Shown piece by piece: positions 5,899-6,010 of a stretch of 6,010 bases of DNA (the first letter of the stretch is position 1; every line of letters starts with the position of its first letter). The notes beneath the pieces were generated by a model. That model saw nothing but the letters and a program-made list of their open reading frames with translations. It was not told where the DNA came from and made no database searches. Source of the stretch: Geobacter sp. (GTDB lineage Bacteria > Desulfobacterota > Desulfuromonadia > Geobacterales > Pseudopelobacteraceae); contig DAIERH010000144.1 in NCBI GenBank assembly GCA_027346925.1, positions 1 through 6,010 on the forward strand, read 5' to 3'. The translations under genes were made by a program, and so were the position numbers.

Positions 5899-6010
5899 AC
5901 GAAGCAAACCCATCTTCCCGGTTACCGTAGAGAATGATTTCCTGCCGCATTTCACGTCACCTGCCTACAACTTGGCCAATCGGTGTATACCATCACGCGT
6001 ATCACTACGG

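Noticed and set aside
1..6010. CRISPR array, insertion sequence, tRNA or attachment site
   Set aside because: No regularly spaced direct repeats, transposase-like frames, terminal inverted repeats with target duplications, or tRNA-like cloverleaf were found on reading either strand.

Overview
The window looks like chromosomal DNA of a Geobacter-type bacterium (Desulfuromonadia/Geobacterales). The grounds are GC-rich genes with many CTG/GCC/ATC codons, tightly packed hybrid histidine kinases, and a short CC-containing precursor peptide next to a radical SAM maturase, a combination known in Geobacter as 'geopeptide' loci. The taxonomic call is inference from style; no rRNA or marker gene is present.

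Layout. Two transcription units diverge from an AT-rich intergenic region (about 280-640). Leftward (minus strand) are a 35-residue RiPP-like precursor peptide gene (172-279) and, after a 77-nt gap holding a strong symmetric G/C hairpin (115-143), the first 31 codons of a gene resembling a radical SAM/SPASM peptide maturase, which runs off the left edge. Neither is an obvious long ORF. The precursor was found by reading the reverse complement: it has a Shine-Dalgarno-like leader, an in-frame stop directly upstream of its ATG, and the motif YGPDGACC. Rightward (plus strand) is a three-gene operon whose genes overlap by ATGA (4 nt) at both junctions: a secreted ABC_sub_bind-type (PF04392-like) substrate-binding protein with no transporter genes beside it (641-1519); a membrane-bound hybrid histidine kinase with periplasmic sensor, HAMP, HisKA, HATPase and REC domains (1516-3828); and a soluble REC-PAS-HisKA-HATPase-REC double-receiver hybrid kinase (3825-5882). 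A small hairpin without a T-tract follows the last stop, and the final 110 bases hold nothing I recognise.

Working together. The likely picture for the plus-strand operon is a phosphorelay: a periplasmic binding protein recognises a ligand, passes the signal to the membrane kinase, and that kinase exchanges phosphate with the cytoplasmic hybrid kinase. No HPt domain, DNA-binding domain or other output is encoded in the window, so the output must be elsewhere. The divergent arrangement suggests, but does not prove, that the sensory operon controls or responds to the modified peptide. The most interesting item is the RiPP pair with its attenuator hairpin, together with the possible link to a dedicated sensory relay.
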